64,000 bases of DNA from Bromus sterilis (lineage: Eukaryota; Streptophyta; Magnoliopsida; Poales; Poaceae), in assembly GCA_950022295.1 (NCBI GenBank), contig OX465599.1:9300001-9364000 (forward strand), read 5' to 3'. Below, piece after piece: positions 1 to 10,609 of the stretch. Within the stretch, counting starts at the first letter, position 1. Every line of letters starts with the position of its first letter. Under the pieces are notes generated by a model. The model did no database searches and had not been told where the DNA came from. It worked only from the letters and a program-made list of their open reading frames with translations. The translations under genes were made by a program, and so were the position numbers.

Positions 1-995
1 TTGTCTTAACGCAAGTTTTCATGAAAGTGCTAGGCTAGATTTTCATCGGGTGGAAATCTAACGAAGAACTTGTATGAATAAATCGCACAAGATTAAATCT
101 ATTGAAACGATACTGTAGGAATTGCCTAAGTGGGAGAATCCGAGGGATTTCTTACCAAGGACAGATGGGGAATCGACAGAAAACCTAGAATCAGATTTCC
201 CAAGATTCAAAGATCCAAACGGATCAAATAGACCTAAAAGAAATCAGAGAAAAATCAACACAAAAGCTGGAAACGATGAACAGAACGAGATTGAATCGAC
301 TCTAGAGCCACACATACCCTAACTTGGTGATGTGAGGCGACTACGGCGACGCGGATGAATATCTTCGTCGACGGGAACGTCTCCGGCGGCTTCCTTCCGG
401 CAGTTAAGCAGCGAGGGAGTCGACGGTGACGAGACAGGACGACGGCGCGCGAGAGAGAGAGCTTCTGGAGGCGAAGAGACGAAGTCGAAGGAATAGCGAT
501 GTCTAAGCCGGTGGAGTGGATCAGTATTTATAAGGGAGGGTCTGACCGAGCTGTCAGATCTGATCCAACGGCGCAGATTTCGCGTCTCTCCGCATTCACG
601 GACGGATTTTGTGGCGGTAATCGCGGGAAATCCCAACGAACCGAAAGAAAGTTGCTCCACGTCCGAGACCAAACTCATCGAACATCGAGTATAAAAGTAG
701 ATAAAACTTCGATAGATTTTCCTTCGGAATCAATGACATTCGAGGGGAATCTTGATCGAGTACAATATGTACATGTTCACGAGAGAAAAAGCACAAATGG
801 GGTAGGGATAGAATAGAGGGAAAACAGGGTCCGATACTTAGTCAATCCGAGATAAAACAGCGATAAAACTCGGAGTGATAAGTGTATAGGACAACACCAA
901 ACGAACAAAATCAATCGAAAAAGAAACACGATAGAAAAATAACGAAAGTAAACTACAATAATAAAGTATGATACATAATACCGATGGTTATGATC
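1..995 (-). other. Region 3' of pol in the copia element, promoter-like and non-coding
   Basis: This stretch follows the RNase H stop codon on the minus strand and shows no similarity by eye to the 5' LTR at 6724-7988. SIRE elements usually carry a long region between pol and the 3' LTR, sometimes env-like. Here I see a TATA-like box (minus-strand TATAAATA, near 523-530), a C/T-rich leader and then T-rich sequence like a plant 5' UTR intron. A 119-codon minus-strand frame (678-319) is Ser/Arg/Pro-rich and unrecognised. It may be a captured host promoter/leader or ordinary SIRE 3' sequence. Confidence 0.5.
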
Positions 996-1908
996 TTACT
1001 GCACATTGCGTGAGTCCAAGATGTTCAACTCACACCTCAGTGTACAGAACCTCTTTTCATCCAAGGGCTTTGTGAATATATCAGCCAATTGATCTTCGGT
1101 GCGAACATGGCTGATAACAATATCTTCTCGCTGAACATGATCTCGAAGAAAATGATGACGAATATCAATATGCTTCGTTCGAGAGTGTTGCACTGGATTA
1201 TGAGCAATTTTGATTGCACTCTCGTTATCACAAAGCAATGGAATTTTCTTCACAAGAATACCATAATCTTTCAGCATTTGTTTGAGCCACGGAATCTGAG
1301 TGCAGCATGAACCGGAAGCAATATACTCGGCTTCAGCCGTAGAAATAGATACACAATTCTGTTTCTTCGACGCCCAACAGACAAGAGATCTACCGAGAAA
1401 ATGACATGTGCCTGAGGTAGATTTCCTGTCGACTCGATCACCAGCCCAGTCGGAATCTGAATAACCAACGAGATCAAACTGGGCACCCTTGGGATACCAA
1501 AGACCCAAGGTTGGTGTGTGAGCCAGATATCGAAGGATTCGCTTGACAGCAATATGATGAGATTCCTTCGGATTTGCCTGAAAACGAGCACACATACAAA
1601 CTGATAGCATAATGTCAGGTCTAGATGCACAAAGGTAAAGAAGCGAACCGATCATCGAGCGATATTTCTTCTGATCGAAAGGTTTGCTCTTCTCATCTGC
1701 ATATAGATGTACATTAGTAGGCATTGGAGTCTTGATAGTTTTGCAACTGACAAGATCAAACTTCTTCAGGCAATCTCTGAGATACTTCTCTTGTGAAATG
1801 AAAGTACCATTCTTCTGTTGACGGATTTGAAGCCCGAGAAAGAACTTCAATTCACCCATCATTGACATTTCATATTTCTTCGACATCATGCGAGCAAATT
1901 CTTCGCTT
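996..1908 (-). pseudogene. Copia pol, C-terminal part: RT thumb/connection and RNase H
   Basis: The minus-strand frame resumes with SEEFARMMSKKYEM and runs through the FFLGLQI and SLLYL/SRPDIM signatures of copia RT. It continues into RNase H: DSDWAGD and CDNESA with acidic residues, STAEAEY, HIDIRHHFLRDHV, and the closing ADIFTKPLDEKRF. The upstream half of RT is in another frame (1870-4014). The sequence between the two halves, including the YVDD catalytic box, is missing, so this is a deletion and not just a frameshift. The frame nominally extends to 2126, but residues upstream of about 1908 are out-of-frame reading of the other half. Confidence 0.88.
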
Positions 1909-4014
1909 ATCAGGATTCTTCGGGTCTTCAAAACCTGGTGGCTGCATAACATACACTTCTTCTTCGATCTCACCGTTAAGAAATGCACTTTTGACATCCA
2001 TTTGATATAGCAATATACCATTGTAATTGGCAAAAGCAAGCATGACACGAATGGATTCAAGACGAGCAACTGGTGCATAAGTCTCACCAAAATCAATACC
2101 TTCGATTTGGGTGTAGCCTTGTGCAACCAGTCGAGCTTTATTCCTTACCACTATGCCATCTTCATCTTGCTTGTTGCGAAAAATCCACTTCGTACCAATG
2201 ATATTATGCTTCGTGGAATCAGGTCTATCGACAAGGGACCAGACTTTATTTCTCTCGAACTGGTTAAGTTCTTCGAGCATGGCAGTCATCCAGTCTGAGT
2301 CTCTCATGGCTTCATCAAATTTTGAAGGTTCTAGCATGGATACAAACGAGAAATTTCCACAGAAGTTAGCTAATCGAGTACGAGAACGAGTGGTGGGACG
2401 ACCTGGTAAACGAATCTCTTCGAGAATTGAGTCGACATCCACTCTTCTTCGAACGCGAGGAAAAATTTCTTCATCTTGTGGATCAGGTTGATCTTCGGGA
2501 TCATTTCCTTCGGGTTCAGCTTGTCCTTCGGGATCAGCATTTTCTTCGTTTATGCGTTCTCCTTCGACCTGTGCATCAATTTCTTCAGGATGTTGATCTC
2601 CAGCGCCCCGGGCTATGTGTGGGAACATTGGACCATCATCATCCCTGTTTGCTTGTTGAGCATTTCCTTCGACAGGCCGAATATCTCCAATAGCCATGTA
2701 CCTGATAACTTCATCCAAAGGTGGTTCATCCAGGTTAAGAGGCAATTGCTCCTTTTGAGAGCCGTTAGTTTCATCAAATCGAACATTTACAGTTTCTACA
2801 ACTTTGCCAAGATGTGAGTTGTAAACTCTGTAAGTGTGAGAATTCGAACCATAACCTAGAAGAAAACCTTCGTGAGCCTTTGGGGCAAACTTGGAGCTGT
2901 GATTCATGTCTCTGATGTAACATGGAGCACCAAAAACCCTGAGATATGACACATTTGGCTTTTTACCAGTGATGAGTTCATGTGAAGTTTTCTTCAGAAA
3001 CTTATGCAGATAAACCTTGTTGATGATATGACATGCAGATTTGATAGCTTCAGCCCAGAACCTGATAGGGGTCTTGTATTCAGCAAGCATTGTTCTGGCC
3101 ATTTCAATAAGTGTTCGATTCTTTCTCTCGACCACACCATTTTGTTGCGGTGTATAGGCAGCCGAGAATTCATGAGTAAAGCCATATTCATCAAGAAAAT
3201 CTTCGATATGAGTATTTTTGAATTCTGTACCATTATCACTTCTGATATGCTTGAGAGATAATTCATATTCAGTTTGAGCTCTCTTTGCGAAAGTTTTGAA
3301 AATATCAACAACCTTGCTCTTGTCATCTAGAAAGAAAACCCAGGTATATCGAGAGAAATCATCAACAATAACCAGACCATACTTGTTACCTCCAAGACTA
3401 GCATAATTTTGAGGACCGAATAAATCCATATGAAGTAATTCAAGAGGACGAGTAGTAGTCATGACGGTTTTTGCAGAGTGATGTTTCTTGGCAATCTTTC
3501 CTGCTTCACAGGCACTGCATAGACGATCTTTATCGAATTTTACATTATCAATTCCAATGATGTTCTTCTTCGAGATAAGAGTTTGAAGATTTTTCATCCC
3601 TGCATGACCAAGTCTTCGGTGCCATAACCAACCAGAAGTGGCTTTGGCCATTAAACATGTGGACACAGCAGGTCCCGAAGAAAAATCAACGACGTAAAGA
3701 TCACCCTTGCGATATCCTTCGAACACGAAGGAATAATCATCCTGTGAAAAGACAACACAACGAGACGCAGAAAACAGAACAAGCATACCCATATCACAAA
3801 GTTTCGATATAGACATAAGATTATATCCTAGAGATTGTACAAGCAAAACCTTATTAATATGCTTGTCTTTCGATATAGCAACTTTACCCAAACCAAGTAC
3901 TTTCCCTTTGTTGTTATCACCGAAGGTAATATATTTCTGTGAAGATTCAGATAGTTTTTCCTCGGCGAACAACTCTTTGTCTCCGGTCATATGATTTGTA
4001 CATCCACTATCCAT
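1870..4014 (-). pseudogene. Copia pol, N-terminal part: protease, integrase and start of RT
   Basis: The 714-codon frame opens at the aspartic protease motif DSGCTNHMTG. It continues with the GAG-pre-integrase zinc motif (HRRLGH ... CSACEAGK), then the integrase core with the catalytic residues in HMDLFG, RSDNGTEF and QQNGVVERKN. After an acidic linker (about residues 440-530) RT begins: WIFRNK, ARLVAQG and YQMDVKSAFLNG, with the first catalytic Asp. It ends abnormally after PPGFEDPKNPDK, where YRLKKALYGLKQ-type sequence is expected. The true start is upstream, because the protease continues a gag-pol polyprotein now broken by frameshifts. On the mature RNA these enzymes would process the polyprotein, copy the RNA and integrate the cDNA. 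Confidence 0.9.
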
Positions 4015-4768
4015 GACCCATTCGGATCCACCGGAGACATAGCCCTGCAGAAGAATTAGTTCTTCTTAACCACCCACAAACGAGCAGGTGACTTAGAAGG
4101 CATGGTAGAGCTAGATGGATCAGCAATATTATATCGAACAGGATTGCATTGTCGATCAGGACCATCAAGCACACCATAAACATAATTCCTCGATGAGGGG
4201 TTAGAGTAACGATGGGTAATGGAAATTTTGGTGTAATTATTATGATGACGATAAACATTTCTATCGACACGATAGTATTCCTTCTGGGGAACATTTGAAG
4301 CAGGCACCAAGGGTTCATTTCTATCCTCGAGAGAATAGTAGTGATTCGGTGGTACCGAGGATTTTCCCTGCATAGAATGGTTAGGGGGCAGTTTTTCTAC
4401 GAGAGATTTGCGAACCCAAATCTGTCGCTTATAAAAGCCATTCTTTGGAGGAGTACCAACGAATTCAGTTGACACCTTTCCTTCCTGATCTTTAACAAGC
4501 TTGTAGTCAGAATCAAGTGATTCATCAACAATAGCTTTGTCAATTTTGCAACTGAAACCTGAAAGGTTAGCAATATCAATGGGCTTTTCTTTCGCAAGAA
4601 CCCAGACAGTTTTAGGATACTGCTCGGGTTCCCAGTAGGTTCCATCAGGATTGATTTTCCTTTCGAAGCCAACTCCTTCGTTATGAGGATTCCTGTGAAG
4701 AAGTGCCTTTCAAAGGATATCACATAAGTACTGGTGTCCCTGCACACTTTTGAACATGCCTGTTTCAA
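4015..4768 (-). pseudogene. Gag-protease linker of the copia element, frameshifted
   Basis: Three overlapping minus-strand frames (4318-4007, 4475-4056, 4768-4397) together cover the stretch between the coiled coil and the protease. The 4475-4056 frame is basic and Ser/Pro/Tyr-rich (PKNGFYKRQIWVRK, then KSPARLWVVKKN) and ends just before the DSG protease motif. This is typical of the low-complexity linker in SIRE gag-pol. The change of frame within 750 bases shows at least two indels. No independent gene is supported here. Confidence 0.6.
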
Positions 4769-5321
4769 ATAAATTTTTCAACCTGAGGAGTTCCTCGGTA
4801 ATGGTTTCCTCGTTCGAGGGATTAGCATCATCAATAACAATAGGTTGCTTTCCTTTCGATCTCTCAGAAATAGACTCAATTTTACTTCGTTCCAAATAGG
4901 TTAAGCAAGGTGAAGTAGATTCATTTTTAGTTTCTGAGCCTTGTTGAGCCATGAGCGTGAGATTGACACTTTCCAACTCTTCATTAGCCTCTCTCAGTTT
5001 CTCGAGAGCCATTTTCCCTTGACGTAATTCATAGGTTAGTTTCTCGTAGTCCACTGAGAGGAGATCATGCCGAGAGGAAAGCTCATCATACTTTTCCTTC
5101 AGAGCAACATGCTCATTTGTCAAAGTTTGACCCTTCTCAATCTCATCGATCAACAAGGTCTCAGATTTTTGAATGGTTTCACTTAGAGAATCTAGCTCAT
5201 CTTGTTGGATAGAAGCAATTTTAGCAAGTTTAGCATAGCTTATCCTAGAGTCACTTTCATAAGCAGATCCATCAGAAGTATCGTAGGATTTCTTAGATGA
5301 GGATACCTTAGCCTTGGCCAT
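4710..5321 (-). pseudogene. Copia gag C-terminal coiled-coil segment
   Basis: A 203-codon minus-strand frame begins MAKAKVSSSKKSYDTSDGSA and then has long heptad-like Leu/Glu/Lys stretches (QQDELDSLSETIQKSE, LLSVDYEKLTYELRQGKMAL) at about residues 35-125, predicted to form a coiled coil. SIRE-lineage elements carry such a segment between the gag zinc knuckle and the protease; it is thought to help particle assembly (family knowledge). It is in a different frame from the main gag at 5448-6665, so one indel lies between 5321 and 5448. The ATG is internal to the original polyprotein and not a true start. Confidence 0.75.
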
Positions 5322-5447
5322 GAAGCAGTAAGCTGGAGATTCATCTTCACTGCTCTGGTTGGAAAAGAATGAACTTGAATTCTTGTTCGAGGCGAATGCT
5401 ATCCCAGCAACACCATCAGATTCAGAACCAGAACCAGATCTTGACTT

Positions 5448-6665
5448 TCATCCTGCTTCAGAACCGGAAGCTTCATCTTCAGAGTTCATCTCTTTACCCA
5501 GATAGGCTTTGGCTCGGTGTGAATTCTGTCGACGAGAGGAATGTGATTTAGAGGAAGAACCCTCTCGATGCTTGTGATACTTCTTCTTCTTGTCATCATC
5601 AGAACCATCTTTCTTGTCTTTTCTAAACCTTGAATCATATTTCTTCGAATCGTGGTTTTTGCTCGATCTGTAAGACTTGCTCGAAGAGCCGCTGTGAGCG
5701 TGCTTTGATTTATGTTCAATTTCCCAGAGAGGACAATCAGCAATGAAGTGACCTGGCTTCTTGCACTTATAGCAACAGTTATCTTTCGCTGAAGAGTTTC
5801 TGGATGATGATCGATGTTGAGATGAATTACTTGAATGTCTTGAAGAAAAGTTTTTCTTCGGTGAAGAGTAGTTCCTTCTCTGAAAGCGATTGAATCTTCT
5901 CATTATTAGTGCCAGATCTTTTCCAATGTTCTCGGGGTCATCTGAGGCACAACCTGATTCAGAACTAGCTTCAGGAGAGGAGTGATGTGAAGCTCTGGCC
6001 TTCAGTGCATGAGATTTTCTTCGACCCCCATTGACGTCACGTTTCTCATCTTCTTCCATCTCGAAAGTATTAAGCCTTTCAAGAATATCAGCGGCAACCA
6101 TATCCTTGAAATCAGTTCTTTCCTTAATCATCAGCACAATGTGATCGAAGGAATCATCAAGAGAACGGAGCAAGGTTCTGACAATAATCCGATTGGTAAT
6201 GTCATCTGCACCGAGGGAAATTAGTTCATTTGACAGCGCAGTGAGTCTGCTGTATATGGAACAAACTTTTTCTCCCTCGTGCCTCTTGAACCGATAGAAC
6301 TTGCTTCGAAGGGTGTCAATTCGAGCATCTTTCTGAGTAGAGACACCTTCCCCAATCTTCTCGAGATAATCCCAAAAACCTTTGGCCGAAGGAATATTCT
6401 TGACCTCATGATATTTTTCAGGAATCAGATGATTTGTGATGAATACCCAGACTTCAGCATCTAGCTCTATCTTCTTTGCCTCTTCAGGAGTGATGGCATC
6501 AGTGTCCTTGACAGTTACACCATTCTTGACAACTTCCCAAGCGGCAGAGTTGATAGCCATGATATTCCTCTTCATTTTGTCCTTCCAATAGGGATAGTCC
6601 TTCCCATTGAAGATGGGAATCGGTTCCCCCGAGCGAACAGCTGCAAACGACATTCTTGACAACAC
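5448..6665 (-). CDS. gag: Copia gag (capsid-nucleocapsid), 405 codons
   Basis: The frame starts 45 bases inside the primer binding site, at MLSRMSFAAVRSGEPIPIFN. The N-terminal two thirds is a UBN2/retrotran-gag type capsid: FNGKDYPYWKDKMKR, VWVFITNHLIPEKYHEV and LEKIGEGVSTQKDARIDTLR. A CCHC knuckle, CYKCKKPGHFIADC (C-X2-C-X4-H-X4-C), lies at about residues 295-310. A Ser/Lys/Arg-rich tail follows. Gag packages the element RNA in virus-like particles in the cytoplasm. This part is uninterrupted, but the downstream polyprotein is broken. Confidence 0.88.
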   Translation of the reverse strand: MLSRMSFAAVRSGEPIPIFNGKDYPYWKDKMKRNIMAINSAAWEVVKNGVTVKDTDAITPEEAKKIELDAEVWVFITNHLIPEKYHEVKNIPSAKGFWDYLEKIGEGVSTQKDARIDTLRSKFYRFKRHEGEKVCSIYSRLTALSNELISLGADDITNRIIVRTLLRSLDDSFDHIVLMIKERTDFKDMVAADILERLNTFEMEEDEKRDVNGGRRKSHALKARASHHSSPEASSESGCASDDPENIGKDLALIMRRFNRFQRRNYSSPKKNFSSRHSSNSSQHRSSSRNSSAKDNCCYKCKKPGHFIADCPLWEIEHKSKHAHSGSSSKSYRSSKNHDSKKYDSRFRKDKKDGSDDDKKKKYHKHREGSSSKSHSSRRQNSHRAKAYLGKEMNSEDEASGSEAG

Positions 6666-6709
6666 TCCAGGTTGTTAGACCAAAATACGCAGAGCGTAGG
6701 GAGTGCCTA

Positions 6710-6721
6710 GCTCTAATACCA
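6710..6721 (-). other. Primer binding site of the copia element
   Basis: On the minus strand the sequence TGGTATTAGAGC starts two bases after the CA end of the LTR. It differs at one base from TGGTATCAGAGC, the usual initiator-Met tRNA primer site of plant copia elements. Its position fixes the LTR end at 6724. Confidence 0.88.
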
Positions 6722-6723
6722 AT

Positions 6724-7988
6724 TGAAAGCTCAAGAATGATCAGAGGGGGAGGGGGTGAATGATCACTTCTAAAAATTCTAAGGAACTTAGAAGGAAATC
6801 ATGCAAACATCGAAGGACTAAAGGCATCTCGAAGGAAATACAGTATCGAAGGTAAAGCATAGCTCGAAAGGATTGAGAGCGAAGAAAAACATCGAAGGCA
6901 AGCAGGCTACGAGTAAATGCTTGAAGTAAATGCTAGAAGGAAAACGAGCCTGACACAGGGATGTTTGGTAAACCAGTTCACACTCTGCAAAGTGCTACGT
7001 CTGGTTGGAGGGACTGGTGATTGAACACCTGGAGCAAAACTCTCTCCGTCCTATTCTCCACTGCAACAAACTCCTCGAGCTTGTCCAGTTTTCACTCGTG
7101 GTAGATGATTCAGGACATCTCCGAGACCTTTACAAACTTCCTTCAGCAGTGACAATTACTCTTCGACTGCTTGACAGGCAACGCCTAACCGTCTAGGAGA
7201 CTTGCAGTTCTCCAAGATAAAAAGATCGGCTAATATCAACCTAAGTCTCCATGAATTGCTCAACTCAGTTCAGACTTGGGTGTAGGTTTTCTCTCGATGA
7301 ATCTCTTTGGGATGCTCTCAGACTTCTGTCTTAGAGTCTTCAGAGGAGCAGCCAACCCGAAATGGCGGGTAGGTGCGGGGTATTTATAGTTGGCGATCCC
7401 GATGGGTAAAATTACTGAAGTGACCCGATGCAACCGCTTGACGCGTGTCCACAACGGTCGGATTCCAATCACTGCGCAACTTTACTTGAGGAACAAGTAA
7501 GCTGACTCACCGAACGAGTTCTCTCTCGAAGGCACGAAGTGCAATGACTTTGCCTTCGAGCTATTCGCTCGACGCGGTGAGATTTCTCTCGGTAGGCTTT
7601 TGTGGGTTTTGGTTGAGCAGAGCAAATTCACTTCGACAAAGATCTCAACTAGCAAACCCCTCTTAATAGTACGGTTTTTCCTACGACTCAAGAAAATAAA
7701 GAGAACTAGCAAAAATACTAAGTCTTCGACCAGCTTCAGCTTTCTCCTCGTTGCGCTTTTTGCTCGAGAGAAACATCTTCTTCGACGACATTTTTAGGGG
7801 TCGTCTTCCTTCAAAGGCTTCGGTAGATGACTGCAGCTTTACTGCAGTGAGTTGTCCTTCGACCTTCTACTTGCAAACTCTATTCTTTCGGAACCTAAGG
7901 ATCTGTTTATACTCGAAAACAATATTAGTTCCACTTCTGCTTTGTCTAACAATGTTCAAAACCTTCGGGGACAAAACTTGCTCTTACA
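6724..7988 (-). repeat. 5' LTR of the copia element, 1,265 bp
   Basis: On the minus strand the LTR starts TGTAAGAGCAAG at 7988 and ends GAGCTTTCA at 6724, giving TG...CA termini. The inner end is set by the primer binding site. The outer end is set by the point where the CACTA transposase reading is cut after GKGTIGR. A TATA-like box lies at 7381-7388. The LTR is unusually rich in TTCG/CGAAGG words. Confidence 0.85.
7381..7388 (-). promoter_or_regulatory. Putative TATA box in the copia 5' LTR
   Basis: The minus strand reads CTATAAATACCCC about 660 bases before the LTR end. It is followed by C-rich sequence and a leader, as expected for the U3/R junction. The transcription start itself cannot be fixed from sequence. 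Confidence 0.5.
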
Positions 7989-10444
7989 CCTTCCAATCGT
8001 GCCTTTTCCAGTCAGTCTCCCCTCATACCGCGATTCAGGTAGACCAATCTTCTTAAGGCCAGGAATGAAGTCGACACAAAACCCAATGACATCCTCTGTT
8101 TGATGGCCCATGGAGATGCTTCCTTCTGGCCTAGCGCGGTTACGGACATATTTCTTTAGAACTCCCATGAACCTCTCAAAGGGGAACATATTGTGTAGAA
8201 ATACGGGGCCCAGAATGAAAATCTCATCGACTAGATGAACTAGGATGTGTGTCATGATATTGAAGAAGGATGGTGGGAACACCAGCTCGAAACTGACAAG
8301 ACATTGCGCCACATCACTCCTTAGCCTTGGTAGGATTTCTGTATCGATCACCTTCTGAGAGATTGCATTGAGGAATGCACATAGCTTAACAATGGCTAAT
8401 CGAACGTTTTCCGGTAGAAGCCCCCTCAATGCAACCGGAAGCAGTTGTGTCATAATCACGTGGCAGTCATGAGAATTTAGGTTCTGGAACTTTTTCTCGG
8501 CCATATTTATTATTCCCTTTATATTCGATGAGAAGCCAGACGGGACCTTCATACTGAGCAGGCATTCAAAGAAGATTTCCTTCTCTTCTTTGGTAAGAGC
8601 GTAGCTGGCAGGACCTTCATACTGCTTTGGAGGCATGTCGTCTTTTTCGTGCAAACGTTGCAGGTCCTCCCGTGCCTCCGGTGTATCTTTTGTCTTCCCA
8701 TACACGCCCAAGAAGCCTAGCAGGTTCACGCAAAGGTTCTTCGTCACGTGCATCACGTCGATTGAAGAGCGGACATCTAGCTGTTTCCAGTAGGGTAGGT
8801 CCCAAAATATAGATCTCTTCTTCCACATGGGTGCGCGTCCCTCGTCATCATTTGGAACAGATAGTCCGTCGGGACCCTTTCCAAATATTACGTGTAAATC
8901 ATTGACCATAGCAAGTACGTGATCACCGGTACACATGGCGGGCTTCTTCCGGTGATCTTCCTCGCCTTTGAAATGCTTGCCTTTCTTACGACATTGATGG
9001 TTGGTCGGAAGAAATCGACGATGCCCCAGGTACACATTCTTCCTGCATTTGTCCAGGTATATACTTTCGGTGTCAGCTAAACAGTGCGTGCATGCGTGGT
9101 ATCCCTTGTTTGTCTGTCCTGAAAGGTCACTGAGAGCGGGCCAATCATTGATGGTTACAAACAGCAACGCATGCAGGTCAAATTCCTCCTGTTTGTGCTC
9201 ATCCCACACACGTACACCGTTTCCATTCCACAGCTGTAAAAGTTCTTCAACTAATGGCCTTAGGTACACATCAATGTCGTTGCCGGGTTGCTTAGGGCCT
9301 TGGATGAGAACTGGCATCATAATGAACTTCCGCTTCATGCACACCCAAGGAGGAAGGTTATACATACATAGAGTCACGGGCCAGGTGCTGTGATTGCTCC
9401 TCTGCTCCCCGAAAGGATTAATGCCATCCGCGCTTAAACCAAACCATACATTCCTTGGGTCATCTCCAAACTCAGCCCGGGACTTTCTCTCGATTTTTCT
9501 CCACTGCGACCCATCAGCGGGGTGTCTCAAATTCCCTTCTTTCTTACGGTCTTCATTGTGCCATCGCATCAACTTGGCATGCTCTTTGTTCATGAACAAA
9601 CGTTTCAACCGTGGTATTATAGGAGCATACCACATCACTTTGGCAGGAACCCTCTTCCTGGTGGGCTCGCCGTCAACATCACCAGGGTCATCTCGTCTGA
9701 TCTTATACCGCAATGCACCGCATACCGGGCATGCGTTCAAATCCTCGTACGCACCGCGGTAGAGGATACAGTCATTAGGGCATGCATGTATCTTCTGCAC
9801 CTCCAATCCTAGAGGGCATACGACCTTCTTTGCTCCGTACGTACTGTCGGGCAATTCGTTATCCTTTGGAAGCCTCTTCTTAAATATTTTCAGTACATCC
9901 TCAAATCCCTTGTCAGGTATACCATACTTTGCCTTCCATTGCAGAAATTCCAGTACGGTATCGAGCTTTGTGTTGCCATCTTCACAATTGGGGTACAACC
10001 CTTTTTTGTTATCCTCTAACATCCGATCGAACTTCAGCTTCTCCTTTTCACTTTCACACTGTCTCCTTGCATCAACAATGACCCGGCGGATATCATCATC
10101 AGGCACATCGTCCGGTTCCTCTTGATCTTCAGCTTCCCCCGTTGCAGCATCACCGTATTCAGGGGGCACATAGTTTTCATCGTACTCTTCTTCTTCGTCG
10201 TCTTCCATCGTAACCCCTATTTCTCCGTGCTTGGTCTAAACATTATAGTGTGGCATGAATCCCTTATAAAGCAGGTGGCGTGAATGGTTTTTTGGTCAGA
10301 GTAAGACTTCGTATTCCCACATATAGAGCATGGACAACACATAAAACCATTCTGCTTGTTTGCCTCGGCCACTTCGAGAAAATCATGCACGCCCTCAATG
10401 TACTCGGAGGTGTGTCTGTCACCATACATCGATTGCTGGTTCAT
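7989..10444 (-). pseudogene. TNP2-type CACTA transposase (tnpD), frameshifted and cut by the copia insertion
   Basis: The gene starts at 10444 with a transposase-associated domain (MYGDRHTSEYIEGVHDFL, then the Cys cluster CCPCSICGN). Near 10280 the frame shifts, and an in-frame TAG lies at 10236-10238 where Trp is expected (HYNV-stop-TKHGE). The frame then stays open from the internal ATG at 10208. It passes an acidic stretch, a Cys-rich motif (CPNDCILYRG ... CPVCGALRY) and the Transposase_21 core (LSADGINPFGEQRSNHSTW, VTINDWPALSDLSG, SIDVMHVTKNLCVNLLG). It ends with a DUF4218-like region (HDCHVIMTQLLPVALRGLLP ... FPFERFMGVLKKYVRNRARP). It stops at GKGTIGR, where the LTR begins. The product would bind and cut the element ends in the nucleus; this copy cannot. 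Confidence 0.9.
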
Positions 10445-10609
10445 CTGCGTGCATTAAGTGTGTCAAAAACCATTATTACAGAACATCATGAATATATAAG
10501 TGACCAAATTAATAGAAGTTTATCATCACCTTAAAACCAAAGTACATACATAGTTCTCATTGAACAACATATAGCTCTCTAGAGCATCTAATTAAACCAT
10601 ACATTGAAA

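Larger units (their letters stand above)
1..7988 (-). mobile_element. SIRE/Maximus-type Ty1-copia retrotransposon, 5' LTR plus internal region; 3' LTR outside window
   Basis: Read on the minus strand the order is 5' LTR (7988-6724), primer binding site, gag with a CCHC knuckle, coiled-coil segment, protease, integrase, reverse transcriptase and RNase H. Integrase before RT is the copia order. The long gag, the extra coiled coil and the RNase H tail ending in ADIFTKPLD and NILDSR match the SIRE lineage (family knowledge). The right LTR end lies inside the CACTA transposase frame, so this is the younger insertion; CCTTC at 7989-7993 should be one target-site duplicate. No second LTR copy is found in 1-995, so the element runs off the left edge. 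Several frameshifts and one deletion make it non-functional. Confidence 0.9.

Noticed and set aside
319..678. 119-codon minus-strand frame 3' of the copia pol
   Set aside because: No recognisable domain. The sequence reads like a promoter and leader, so a protein is not supported, although an env-like remnant cannot be excluded.
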